Notes under the pieces: model-generated
What the model saw: the letters and a program-made list of their open reading frames with translations, nothing else
Database searches by the model: none
Told to the model about the DNA's origin: nothing
In this document: positions 22,167-33,292 of the stretch, piece after piece
How positions within the stretch are numbered: the stretch's first letter is position 1
Layout of the letters: each line of letters opens with the position of its first letter
Made by a program: the position numbers and the translations under genes
Assembly: GCA_022606425.2 (NCBI GenBank)
Contig: JAHDVF020000503.1
Coordinates: 1 to 64,000, forward strand
Direction of reading: 5' to 3'
Origin: Lepidostoma basale
Lineage: Eukaryota > Arthropoda > Insecta > Trichoptera > Lepidostomatidae
DNA: 64,000 bases

Positions 22167-25100
22167 ATGATTGTCCAAGAACCTGTACAGGTAAATTTGA
22201 AAATATTATTTTCTGTCAAACGCTTTTGACAATCGTCAAACTGGTCGAAAAAATTTGATTTTAATATGTTTTTTTATTTTATTCTTTTAGGCTGCAATAT
22301 GGCACTGTTTGAATCATTACGCATACGCGGATGCAGTTTTTCTCGCCGAGCGATTATACGCGGAATGTAAGATCTTGCTCCGTATTTTATCGATATATTT
22401 TTTAAACAATATTGAGAGAATATCTAATTTTCCCGAACTTTTTGTAATTGTATAATTTGTTTTGGTTTTAGTGGAATCCGAAGAGAGTGCATTCTTATTG
22501 GGAACATGTTACTACCGCGCTGGAAGGGTGAATGAGGCGTTTTGGCTTCTAAGCAATACGTCCCCCACAACTCCTAATGCTCGCTTCTTACTCGCTAAAT
22601 GTGCCATTGATCTTGAAAAGTGAGTGTGGATTTGCCATATTTATGATTCTAAATAAAGGTTTTATGTGATATTAGTCTTTATATTGTGCAGAATCGTTAA
22701 CATATTTTTTATTCATTGTGATCATTTTAATTTGTTTCTGCCTGTTATTGCAATATTACTACTATTCAAATCATTCCTTACACTTCTATTTCTTGTACTT
22801 TTATTTTTAGCGATTTTGAGTTGATTCAATTTTGTGAAATAGTGCATATTTTATTGATGGTAAATAAAATAGTATGTTTTACATAATATTGTATTTATTA
22901 CCAATTTCATGTACAATTTTGCCGTCTATGTTACACGCACGAGGTTGGATGAAAAATAGTTGACAGTTTTTGTTTATTAAAATATTAATTGATCAATTTC
23001 GATTTTGTCTCCTTCAAAGTAGTTTCCATCTGACATAATGCACTTGTGCCACCGCTTTTTACATTTTTTAAAACACTCAGTTGTATAGTATCAAATTTAT
23101 TGTTTATTGAACAATTATGTAAAACTCCATATTAAATAATTAATATAAATGAAAACATCTGTTATCAAGTAGTATTATCTTTTGAAGCATTCCCATAAAC
23201 CATAATGAAACTTCTAGCAAAAAATAATTTTCATTTGTATTAAGCACTCTAAAGCGTTTGTGTCACTCAAACTATTTTTTCCGATATAGATTCTTTGCCA
23301 AGGACACTTAATTTTATTTCTAACACAGTTTCATGTAAATTCTTTGATTGGTCATTCATAGAAACAAGAAATCCCACAGGGTCACTAAAGTGGTGTTAAT
23401 CAATTGGTGTAATAGTAACTACGCATTGGGTAGGAACAAAGTCATCAACCAGAGAAAAAACTAAAAACTAAATCCATAACATCTTCTTCATGTCCTGCCA
23501 TACCTCCGTGGTGCATAGGGCCTCAAGGAACCTTCTCCACCCGACTCTATCACATGCCAGATGCCTAACATCATCCCAAGTGAGGCCTGCTGATTTAACC
23601 TCGTCCTGCAGGGCTCTTCTCCAGGTCGCTCTAGGTCTGCCTCGCTTCCTCTTTCCTATAGGGGACCAGTCTAGTGCGCCCTGAGTGATGCAGGCTGGGT
23701 TCCGTTTCAGGGTGTGACCGATTCACAGCCATTTGCGTCTAGCACCTTGTTCTCTGATTGGTTTTTCGCCTGCCATGGTCCAGAGATCGGCATTTGACAC
23801 TGTTTGGGGCTAATAGATCTTGAATATTGAGCGAAGGCATCTATTTATGAAGTTTTCCAATAACATCCGCGGTAGATTTCCAAGTCTCACATCCATACAG
23901 CAGTACACTTTTAACGCTACTGCTGAATATTTGGAGCTTGAGCTTTCTCGAAATGATACTGGAATGCCATCCATATGAATATACAGATGTTTTATTAAAA
24001 GAATGGCAATATACAGGGTGCACCATATTTTAGGTTGGTATGGTAATATTGAATAACAAAAAAAAAAAAACTGTTTCTATATTTGAGGTATTTTTATTTA
24101 ATTTGGCCCTTTATAATTTATATATACTAGTTTTTGAATGCAACATCAATCAAGTGGCCGCCTTTATTGGTCAAAGCAAAATGTGCCCTTTTTTCTGTGT
24201 TTTCCATCACGTTTTCGAGCATCTCGGGTGGTATAGCAATGATTTTGACACAAATGTTTGCCTTGAGTTCGTCAATGGTCCGAGGCTTGCGAGCGTACAC
24301 TTTGTTTTTCAAATAACCCCACAAAAAGAAGTCTTAGAGGGGTCAAATGTCGCCTTTTTTTGACATCACATGTCCAGGGAATTTGTTTCATTCAAATTCA
24401 ATTCAAACTACTTAAAAATTTTACTGCACATCTTTATTTTACTATGTCATATAAATATAAACTATTGCACAATCCTTTAAAATTGGTAGTACTACTAGTA
24501 ATTCCTTAAACATAGCTTTATCTAACTAAGCTCAGCATGCATTGAAATTCATTTTTCACTTATTTAAAAAAAAATGACTAACTCTAACCATCACGCCGTC
24601 TTCCCCCTGGACTGCCACACTTTCATTCCTGACATATGCACGCACGGCTATTTCTCCGACTCCTCATGTGACTGACATTCAATATTTGATTAACCACTTG
24701 CTTCTTGGATTTATTTATTTATGTTTTATTACCACATGTATTTTTTTTTCACAAATAAAAATAAAATTTACATAATAATATGTTTTTTTAAAGTAAAATG
24801 GACAAATTTTTACATTTTATCTGAACGAATTAATACAATGTTTGAAATTTTATGGAAATAATTTGTTAATTTTTTTTTGTATGGTATATTTGAAAACATT
24901 TTACATCATAATCCGGACAGTAGTGTCTTGTCTCCTTTCATATTCTTTTGCCGTTTTCATTCTTCCGCGAGCAACATACTTTGCACTGTCGAGTAGACCT
25001 TTCTTTATTTGCGGTAGGAGGTATTGGTTCCATAAAATGTCGAACAATCAATCGTACAAGATCTGCCCGAACCGAACTCGCGATAAAAATTTCCGGGAAG

Positions 25101-27696
25101 TCGAAACAAGATTTTTCAGGCGAGACTCGGCCCGTCAGTGTGCGAACTAAACCGCGCCCGAGTCACGCTCGGGAAAAACTGTCAAGTGGTTAAATAATGA
25201 CATGGCGGTCCATCCTTTAAGCCTACCCCTTATGGATAACGGCGAGATGGTTAGTAAATTTTGTTGGTTATAGAATAGTAGTAAATAAAATAATAACGGG
25301 ATTTATATTATTCCTCCAGATATTTGTGGACATTTAAAACAATTTGCTTTGTTTGACCAGAGAACGGTTTTCCCTTTTCTAATTTCAACATGCTAGTATA
25401 TTTCTAAGCACTGATTAATTAAGGAATGAGACGTACGGTTTGGATTTCCTCAGAAACCAATTCCCCAAGACAGGCGGACCCTAGCTACATTACCTGAAAG
25501 TAACTTTCCGAGAAACATGCATTAAAATCACCTTTTCTATTAATTAAATTTAATTAAATATTAATTATATATGTATTTTTAAATTACGAAATATCAAAGA
25601 CTCGACCGCAAACTTTCGTCTGCCCTTGTAAAACTATCATACTAGTGAAGACTTGTACTCAAGTGTTGTTGGCACACGTGCGTATGGTTCGTACATTTTA
25701 GTTAAATTATTTTTTCTCAAGCGCGTACGTGATACGGGATAGCGCAGAATGGTACAGTCAAAGTGTGCGTATTACGTATGTTCATATGCTTAGGGCGGTT
25801 AAGTAAAATATTTAATTTTGCTTGTTTTTGTAAGAACACATGTAATTGAATTAAATTATCATATTTTACAGACTGACTGCAGCGGAAGTTGCCCTGAATG
25901 GAGCGGAGATGGAACTCGAGGAGTCGGCTCCCTTCGGGCTGCAGCTTCTGGCCCAACTTTACAAGGCCACGGAGCGCCGCAGTAAGGCTGCAGAGGCGCA
26001 TCGCCGCGCCCTGCACCTCAACCCCTTCCTCTGGGACTCCTTCGCCCAGCTCTGCCACGCCGGGGAGGACGTGGATCCGCAGGATGTGTTCCAACTGTCC
26101 GAGCGGCCACTCGAGCCCTCTCTCTCCATGGAGACTGCGATGCTGGGCTGCATGAAGCAGACTCCCGCCAACAGCGCCACTACCGTCACCATGGCTTGCG
26201 CTGGCGGCATAACCCCCGACAGTGTTGCTGGCGCCCGTCGTCTCCAGAGTGTCTTCAGAGGACCCGCAGGGAGTCCTTTTTCTCCGTCTTTTGGCATCCT
26301 CCCATTAGAAGAATCACCGCAAGCCTTGTACACTCCCACACTCACTGACGCCAATGAACAGAAGGCCATTCCCAAGCTCGTGCACTCGCTTAAGGCGCAC
26401 GTTGGGCAGCTGAAGGAGGCCGTGTTCAGCCCCACACCGCGTCAAGCGCACGGCCCTGCGCCTCATCCGCGTCGTTCTTCTCGACTCTTCAGCAACAGTT
26501 ATTCCGTTAAAGAAAACAACAAGTCTCCTAATAGAAAATTCGCGGCGCCTAAAAGCCCATCTCGAAAAAGTAAGCAAAAGATCTCCAAGGCAATTTTAAA
26601 CAAATCAACTCTTCGGGAGGTGCCGGAGTGTGTCGGGGAGCGCATGGCCCCTCCAACACCCATGGTGCAGCAGCAAGCCGCCAGGCACAGTTCGGAGGGA
26701 CTAATGGCTCTACTTCGATCTATCGGCTGTGCCTACTCCAAGCTCGCCGGCCTCAAGTGTCGCCAAGCCCTGGAGCTCCTGGAAGAGCTGCCCCCGCGGC
26801 AGTACCGCTCCCCGTGGGTTCGCACGCTTATAGCCCTGGCCCATCACGAGCTGGGAGAGTACGAAGCTGCCGCACGGATGTTTGCGGATGTGCGCTCCAC
26901 TCATCCCCTACGAGTGGAGCATCTAGACACTTACAGCACTTGCTTGTGGCACCTGCAGCGAGAAGTGGAGCTTTCGGCTTTAGCTCGTGAGTTGGTCGCC
27001 CGAGATCGGCGCTGCGCCACGGCCTGGCTGGTGACGGGGAACTGCTTCTCCCTGCATAAAGAGCACGACACGGCCGTGAGATTCTTTCGGCGAGCTGTCC
27101 AACTACGCCCGGACAGGCCCTACGCGCACACTCTGCTCGGGCACGAGTACGTGGCCACAGAAGAAACAGATAAAGCTATGGCTTGCTTCCGTAGCGCCGT
27201 GAGATTGGATCCCCGGCACTACAACGCCTGGTTTGGCATCGCCACAGTATTCTCTAAACAGGAACGCTTCCGCTTGGCCGAAGTTCACTTTATCCGCGCC
27301 CTAACGATACACCCAGAATCCGGTGTGCTCCGCTGCCACTTGGGTGTGGTTCAAGTAGCCCTGGGCCGCCCGGACACCGCGCTGGAGACTCTGGATAAAG
27401 CGGTAAGGGTGGACCCAAAGAACCCGCTTTGTCGTTTCCACCGAGCTTCTGTTCTATTCTCTGCGGGACGACTGAGCGAAGCTCTGGAGGAGCTGGAGGA
27501 GTTGAAGGATCTGGTCCCCAAGGAGTCGCTGGTGTACTACCTGCTGGGCAAGGTGCACAACAAGCTGGGCAACTCGCACCTGGCGCTCATGCACTTCAGT
27601 TGGGCTACGGATCTGGACCCCAAGGGCACCAGCGGCCACATCAAGGAGGCCTTCGACCCGGCGCGGGCGGAGGAGCCCGCGGAGCCGGCGCTCTGA
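22167..27696 (+). CDS. CDC27: CDC27/APC3, anaphase-promoting complex TPR subunit
   Basis: Coding exons are 22167-22190, 22291-22366, 22472-22619 and 25872-27696; all junctions are GT/AG, the phases agree, and the product is 690 residues. The start MIVQEPVQ|AAIWHCLNHYAYADAV matches the animal CDC27 N-terminus. APC/C is the ubiquitin ligase that drives mitotic exit; CDC27 is a TPR scaffold that dimerises and helps bind co-activators. Residues 1-150 are the N-terminal TPR block (AGRVNEAFWLL, LNPFLWDSF). About 170-355 is low-complexity and basic, with several SP/TP sites (possible CDK targets) and SSRLFSNS/SVKENNKSP. From about 358 to 680 are the C-terminal TPRs (GNCFSLHKEHDTAVRFF, HYNAWFGI, DPKNPLCRFHRASVLF). 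It is shorter than human CDC27 (824), mainly in the linker and acidic C-tail. The last exon is one 1.8-kb GC-rich block. Intron 3 (22620-25871) carries mariner, LINE, DDE and piggyBac debris. Confidence 0.95.
22960..23085 (-). pseudogene. mariner transposase 3' remnant
   Basis: The minus strand reads CFKKCKKRWHKCIMSDGNYF then EGDKIEI, matching the C-terminal end of the intact transposase at 42128-43189. Only the last few dozen codons survive, inside CDC27 intron 3. Confidence 0.85.
23095..23180 (+). repeat. FB1 family fragment
   Basis: TGAACAATTATGTAAAACTC followed by ATATTAAATAATTAATATAA, the 5' block of the FB1 repeat. Confidence 0.7.
23485..24000 (-). mobile_element. LINE family D 3' fragment
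   Basis: The minus strand gives LLYGCETWKSTADVIGKLHK, then KWLWIGHTLKRNP, then KRGRPRATWRRALQDEVKSA and WDDVRHLA, the end of a non-LTR ORF2, with a frameshift near 23815. A second copy lies at 37225-37495. Confidence 0.8.
24007..24370 (-). pseudogene. DDE transposase remnant with one terminus
   Basis: The minus strand encodes GYLKNKVYARKPRTIDELKA then NICVKIIAIPPEMLENVMEN, the C-terminal end of an insect Tc1/mariner-like transposase. It is frameshifted at the usual PLDFFLWG block. ACAGGGTGCACCATATTTTA near 24013 is probably its terminus. The N-terminal half is missing. Confidence 0.75.
24580..24689 (-). mobile_element. LINE family A 3' remnant
   Basis: CCATCACGCCGTCTTCC then CTCCTCATGTGACTGACATT match the family A 3' end in reverse. 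It is cut at TTGATTAA by the piggyBac-type insertion to its right. Confidence 0.65.
24694..25189 (-). mobile_element. piggyBac-like deletion derivative
   Basis: It is bounded by TTAA at 24690-24693 and 25190-25193, with ends beginning CCACTTG on both sides (CCACTTGCTTC and, reversed, CCACTTGACAG). The minus strand retains the Cys-rich C-terminus of a piggyBac transposase: STRQCKVCCSRKNENGKRI, one stop codon, KETRHYCPDYDV. A subterminal palindrome CCGAGCGTGACTCGG is present. Most of the transposase is deleted. Confidence 0.8.
25195..25255 (+). mobile_element. LINE family A tail remnant
   Basis: ACATGGCGGTCCATCC … GGCGAGATGGTTAGTA matches the last 60 bp of the family, with a single TTAG. Confidence 0.5.
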
Positions 27697-29160
27697 ACTG
27701 CCTCCAGCTAGATAGCCATTATTGAATCAAGTGCGCAGCCAGTATGACTAGGTTGTAAACAATATAGTATACAAGTTTTATTTGTGTGTATATGTATATA
27801 TATACTTTTTTTTACTTTTGTGAAAAAAGCCGTACAATCGCAGTACAAATGGCGCCGTAGTGTGGAGCCCCTCGCATGTCTAGCCTTGAACTTTGGCCAT
27901 AGTAGAATTATCGCGCTTTGGATGTTGCAGCTCCATTTCATCAACCTATTAGTCCCTTCCAGCCCGGGTTCTGGACAAGTCTCGGCGACAGCATTCCTTC
28001 AATATCCAATTGTAAATATTTTCAAAAGTGTATCAAACAAATCTTAGTAGACAGCATGCATCACAGAAGTACATATTGTAGGTTGAAGAGTACCAATCTT
28101 TGCATTCACCAATACCCCGCATATGTCCCGCAAGACTTCTCCAATTATAATGACTCCCCCATTGTGAGAATAGATTGTATTTATAGTGCATTTGCGCAGA
28201 TTACTGGAGCCCTCTCTGAATAAGATATGTTTTCTCTAGAACTAGTCAGTTGAATGATGCGGAGGTTTTGATTTGATTGTTTTACCTCGCTTCTCTCTCC
28301 CGCTAACAGTTGTAATGTGTGTTAGGTAATCAGCATTCCAGATTTCTGCGTGGGAGTATAGAAACATAAGATATCTGTCGCATTCTTTTTAAAACTATTT
28401 GCCGCCTGTTTTTTTTTTAGATGAAATAATCTCACGGAGTTTATGTATAAACAACGGTCTGTACATATTTATTTAACCAAATTATATTTGATATTTTTTA
28501 TCTATTCTTAAATGATGCCCTGGGTAGAAAATTCTGTTCCGATAGTGTTCAAGTCAAATAACTGTTTAAATAACCCCCGTTGTGCGGCTTGCTTCATTTG
28601 CAGCAGTAAAATAATTCATCTCAAACTGCAGTAGCTGCATTTACAGCCTGGTCAAAAAGTCCCAGTTCATCATAATATTAATTACAATTTAGTAGTAAGG
28701 AACTAAAGTAAAAAAACATTCAAAAATGAACTGCAAATGTAGTTAGCCATAGCTATAAACCAATTTTTTTAGACTGCAAATGTAGCCAGCAACACTAAAG
28801 GGGTTGATATTAAATTAATGACTAAACATATAAACATGTAATCCTCCCCCAATTATAACGAGGGATACTTTTATTATGCTTTTTCAAATCTGATTTGGAT
28901 TCGATGATTTCAAATAAATATTTGATTTTATTCAAATCTTTATTTTTGAACATATATGTTTTTTATTGAAGGTTTTCTTTTACATATGAACCATGGATAT
29001 AAAAAGTTTTACCAGCTTTATAATTTATTGAATCAAAAATATTTATTTTTAAGAGTATTCGATATTAATAATTTTTAGATAACACTTGGCTTTAAATTAT
29101 TAGAATAATGATTTCATTATTAAATTTAAATGAAAAGAAATGATATGTAAAAAAATATAT
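27697..29160 (+). other. CDC27 3' untranslated and downstream DNA
   Basis: No further coding signal after the CDC27 stop. Candidate poly(A) signals in sense are ATTAAA at 28809 and AATAAA at 28913; which is used cannot be told. Confidence 0.5.
28913..28918 (+). promoter_or_regulatory. Candidate CDC27 poly(A) signal
   Basis: First canonical AATAAA noticed after the CDC27 stop, about 1.2 kb downstream. An ATTAAA lies 100 bp earlier. Confidence 0.25.
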
Positions 29161-29163
29161 ATA

Positions 29164-29808
29164 CAGTACACTCCCGATTTTCCGGGATGGATGGTGAAAA
29201 AAAATCCCGTATAATCGATTTCCCGGTTAATCTGAAAACATGGAAAAAATGTAAACAAAGAGAAATTTAAAACTGCGCTATACGCTCTCATTTTGACTGG
29301 CGGAAACGCTGGTCATAGTCTTTCTACTGATCATGCCTTTGGCGCTATCCGATGTTCCCGCAAAATCTATCATTTTTCTCTTATTATTAACGATGTCCCG
29401 TATAGTTTGATCACCAACATTATATTGATTCAATAAATATTTAATGGTTGCACCATTTTCAAACTTTTGAATTATTTTAAGTTTTCGTTCAATTGAAAGT
29501 ATGACTCGTTTGCGTGTATCCATTATTATAGTTTACAGTAAAATAAAATTAATGAAAATGTTTTATGAATATGAACTTCGCTGCGGGTGCTTCATTGCAA
29601 ACTCAAAACTTTATGACACGACTATAGAGCCAAAAACATATGTTGGCGGTGGCACAAATTTGAACTAAACGCCCAATGTCATTGTGACAGATTATAAGTA
29701 CTATTGTGAAATATTTTTGTATTTATAAAATATTTTTTCGATGACTCCTAGTGTCCCGGATAATACGCTTCCTGGTTTACCCGACCCCGGAAAAACGGGA
29801 GTGTGCTG
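29164..29808 (-). mobile_element. Tigger/pogo-type element with N-terminal transposase remnant
   Basis: Termini CAGTACACTCCCG and (reversed) CAGCACACTCCCG are flanked by TA on both sides. On the minus strand an ATG at 29523 opens an 81-codon frame (MDTRKRVILSIERKLKIIQK, then FENGATIKYLLNQYNVGDQT), the CENP-B-type helix-turn-helix of Tigger transposases. The DDE domain is missing, so it is non-autonomous. A truncated relative lies at 39719-39988 in the opposite orientation. Confidence 0.88.
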
Positions 29809-29809
29809 T

Positions 29810-31270
29810 ATATATTTTCAGCCATCTAAAAATGGTCGCCAAATCAGTAGAAAAATAATCATTTTATTTACCTTGTATAAGTAAAATAATGATGTTCATC
29901 ACAAATCTGAAGAGATCCTCACTTAGATTTGTCCCGCGCTGCGATGATGTAAAGTTTTGTTGGTTGTTGCCGATGTTAATTTTCTGCCCAATGCATCAAA
30001 TAAAGTGACTGATATTTTAATTTTCTTTTGTAGAATAAATTGTCGCTACTATAAATACGTAATGACTTCATTGTTGATATTTTGTGCAACCCGCTGACAA
30101 CACTGCATGTTGGCCCATAAGAGTATTTGAGTCCACTCCATTCTTACCACATGATGCATAGGCAAGTATTTTAGTGTTTTTCTTGCTAAGGAACATAAGA
30201 GAGTGAATTGTCGATAGAAATTTGGACTTATCGTCCTTTTTACTTGGCAAAATCAAATTTGGCCTTCATCCTCCATTTCATTATCTCTTCTACCTCTTGC
30301 ATACCCATTTTCCTGCCATTGTATATTTGGTATACTGATGGATAATTATTTCGTCGTTTAGTTTATATTTCCTGAGTTGCCATGTATATATTTTTCCTCT
30401 CTGTTGGTCACATGTTCACATACATACTGTCAGATTGTATTCCAGCAGAGATCGGCAGATTCAAACCTGGTTGATTGTCGATTCATTTTATTCAGACATA
30501 ACTTAGATAAATACTTTTTGAAAATTGAAGTCTTCGTATTAAATTAATAAAAATTTTGGCATCGAATAAAACATTAAAAACATTTTTTTGTTTTATTAAA
30601 ATACTTGGATGATATTTTTACAAAATTACTCGAAATAATTGCTCGTTAACATTTTATCATCTTATCGGAAAAGATATAATAATTATTTATGAAGTAAGCT
30701 GATTTGAACCGTCATTAATTGGGGTCTCGGCTAGCGTTGGCGTGATGTGAATCTGATCTCTCGCACATTGTTAATGCTGCCCTTGTTGTGGGATCTGGAA
30801 GCAGCAGGCTCAAACTGGGATAATCCAACCCAAGAATCACATCTGGCTCAAGGTACCCCGACTAACAAGTCGGACTTGCGATATTCCCTTATTATTTAAG
30901 TTTGTTAAAATGAGACTGGATATGTTTATTTTTTCCTAGTCTAATATTATTAGCAAAGTGATTATAGTATAGTTTTATCTGGACATAATATGCAGAAAGT
31001 GGCTAATCTTAAAGAATTAGAAAATAATAATTGTAATGTAACAATCAAATTGCTTTTAATGGTCAGTTTTGCAGTTATTTTAATTGCGTTTATCACAGTT
31101 TATTTTGGCTGCTTTCTGTATCAATTCTGTTAATTGCGATGCCGATTTTTATTGTATAATCTACAGTTTCCCCATAATAAAGTATGAAATACACCTATAG
31201 TCTTCTTCATCTTTCATTTGAAAGTAGAGTATGTAATTATTTATTACCTGTAAAATGTAAAACAGAAATG
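29810..31270. other. Intergenic, mostly unassigned
   Basis: Mostly AT-rich. A GC-richer patch at 30720-30890 has no ORF or known family. A minus-strand frame at 30068-30256 has no recognisable homology. Confidence 0.4.
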
Positions 31271-31279
31271 AAGACACTC

Positions 31280-31549
31280 GGAGCATACTAGGCTAGCACT
31301 GCGTGACCAAATAACTAATATGAGAATAAGCGCTCTTGAGGTGAGTTATTCATGAAAAGGCGCTATACAAATTAGCCTAATTATTATTATTAAGGGAATA
31401 TGCGAGGTCGTTAGGTGAGAGGCAACACAGAAGATATTGTTATTCACACATGTGAAGAATGGATTCATCTAGACGCCTTCAAAGAGTATTGCATGGCTGA
31501 TACCCGGGCAAACCACCAAAAATATTGATTTTGTTAATCTAGGAATCAG
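31280..31549 (+). mobile_element. LINE family E fragment, left part of split copy
   Basis: GGGAATATGCGAGGTCG and following bases match the family E REICEVEDV-type region. The copy is interrupted at 31549 by a family A insertion and resumes at 32327-32395, ending in GAAGAAGAAGAAGACC. Confidence 0.6.
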
Positions 31550-32316
31550 CCGGACTTGGTGATGAATGTGTCTAAATCTAAAGTGATGGTTTTCGAGAAA
31601 GAAAAATGTATCACGATTTGTGATATAAGTGCGAAGGGCGAGAAATTGGAGCAAGTTACTGAATTTACGTATCTGGGAAGCATGTTTACAAGAGACGGAA
31701 AAATGGAGAAAGACATTGAAAGAAGGGTTGGTGCTGGGAATAAAATAAATGGCGCACTCAAAGTCATTACTGCAAATAGAAATATATCCACAGAAGCAAA
31801 GATGGCAGTACACAATGGAGTTCTAGTGCCAACCCTCATGTATGGAAGTGAAGCTTGGAGCTGGCAAGAGAAGGATGGAAGCAGGATAAACGCCGTAGAA
31901 ATGAGATCACTACGAAGAATGTGCGGGAAAACATTGTATGATAGAATACCGAACGATGAAATAAGAAAGAAATGTAAGGCAGATGACTGCATCATGAATA
32001 AAATTAAAAAAGGATCCCTGAGATGGTTCGGACATATGGAACGAATGGATGAGAGTAGAATGGTTAAAAAGTTGTACACAAGCAGCGTGAGTGGGAAAAG
32101 AAGCCGAGGACGACCGAGGAAAACATGGCATGACCAAATTAATCAATTACTAAAAGGCGGCCACATCCGAAGTCGGAACAATCGACGTGCGTGCATGGTA
32201 CGATGTATGAATGTAGAGGAAGCCCGAGAAGTATGCCAGGACAGGCCAGTGTGGCGATCCATCCTCTCTGCCTACCCCTCCGGGAAATGGCGTGATGATT
32301 AGTTAGTTAGTTTTGT
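31550..32316 (+). mobile_element. LINE family A, 5'-truncated copy with open frame
   Basis: Flanked by TAGGAATCAG at 31540-31549 and 32317-32326 (10-bp target duplication). An uninterrupted 248-codon frame (31556-32302) contains the ORF2 C-terminus: KSKVMVFEKEKC, TYLGSMFTRDGKMEKDIERR, PTLMYGSEAWSW, RSLRRMCGKTLYDRIPNDEI, GSLRWFGHMERMD, SRGRPRKTWHDQIN and RSILSAYPSG. It ends GATTAGTTAGTTAGTTTTG. The catalytic reverse-transcriptase core is absent, so it is dead on arrival but young. Confidence 0.9.
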
Positions 32317-32326
32317 TAGGAATCAG

Positions 32327-32395
32327 CTTTGCGGGAGACCAATCACTCTTGACAAACAGGTCACAAGACCTACATTACGAAGAAGAAGAAGACCT
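32327..32395 (+). mobile_element. LINE family E fragment, right part of split copy
   Basis: Continuation of 31280-31549: CAAACAGGTCACAAGACCTA then a GAAGAAGAAGAAGAC tail, matching the end of the copy at 48460-49125. Confidence 0.65.
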
Positions 32396-32639
32396 GTAAA
32401 ATGTGATTAACTATCATATAAATGCCAGTTTACTAAGTAAATACTTGAATATTCCATTCAAATTCTTCTCCATTATCAAAAATCATTGCCAACATTAAAA
32501 AAAAAAACTACTTTTGTTTCAACATATTTTGAAAACAATATTTAGATAAAAAATTTCTTGAATTTAATTAATAAGGGTAACTTATAATACTCCATTGAAA
32601 CAAATTATATTTCATAACTTAACCACATCACACTATATT

Positions 32640-32790
32640 CCAAAAGGGGAGAGAGAAAGAATGGACTGCCATTCCTGACATACTTCTCTTGCTCCACCAT
32701 ATTCATACATCGTGTCATGCAAGATCGATTTCTCCGACTCCTCACGTGGCTGACTTGATTGATTGGATCGTGATGTGATCCTAGGTCTTC
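32640..32790 (-). mobile_element. LINE family A 3' remnant
   Basis: GGGGAGAGAGAAAGAATGGA, CATTCATACATCGTGTCATG, GATCGATTTCTCCGACTCCT and CACGTGGCTGAC follow the family A 3' end in reverse. Confidence 0.7.
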
Positions 32791-32927
32791 TTCTATTTAT
32801 TGTTCAGTTTATGTCTTTTAAATACTTCCTTTATCATTATTTTTCATTTAAATTCTATTTCATAATTTCTGAAAACCGAAACAATATCAAAGGGGCTAAT
32901 AAAAACACATTTTATGTATAAAAAATA

Positions 32928-32933
32928 TTTATT
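32928..32933 (-). promoter_or_regulatory. Candidate poly(A) signal for CTF8 (or an XPB-CTF8 transcript)
   Basis: AATAAA on the minus strand, about 360 bases past the CTF8 stop. No AATAAA or ATTAAA was seen in sense within the first ~900 bases after the XPB stop. Confidence 0.35.
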
Positions 32934-33292
32934 TTGAAAGTTTTTGTCACAGCAGATAGTTTATAAATAAAACAATGACACAAATAAATAATTTGGTAGT
33001 AGTTGAAATAAATACATTTGATAAAATGAAATTAAAATAAGAGATACAGTTAAAAGTGCAACATTATTTCATTGATAGGGTGTCCTAACTGATAATTACA
33101 CAGCTTCCTTTGCAGGTAGAAGTTTCATTTTCTTTAATTACGAACATCCAATTTGTTAACAGAATAAATATTGCACGTAATGTAGCTTTAAAGGTGATTT
33201 CTGCATTAGTAATAGATTACATTTCGACCCATTTAGTCTTCTCTCAATGTCACTTAATAATGGTAAGTAGGAGAGATCTCCTAGATGTATTT

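Noticed and set aside
31556..32302. 248-codon host gene
   Set aside because: It is the C-terminal part of a LINE ORF2 flanked by a target duplication and a (TTAG)n tail.
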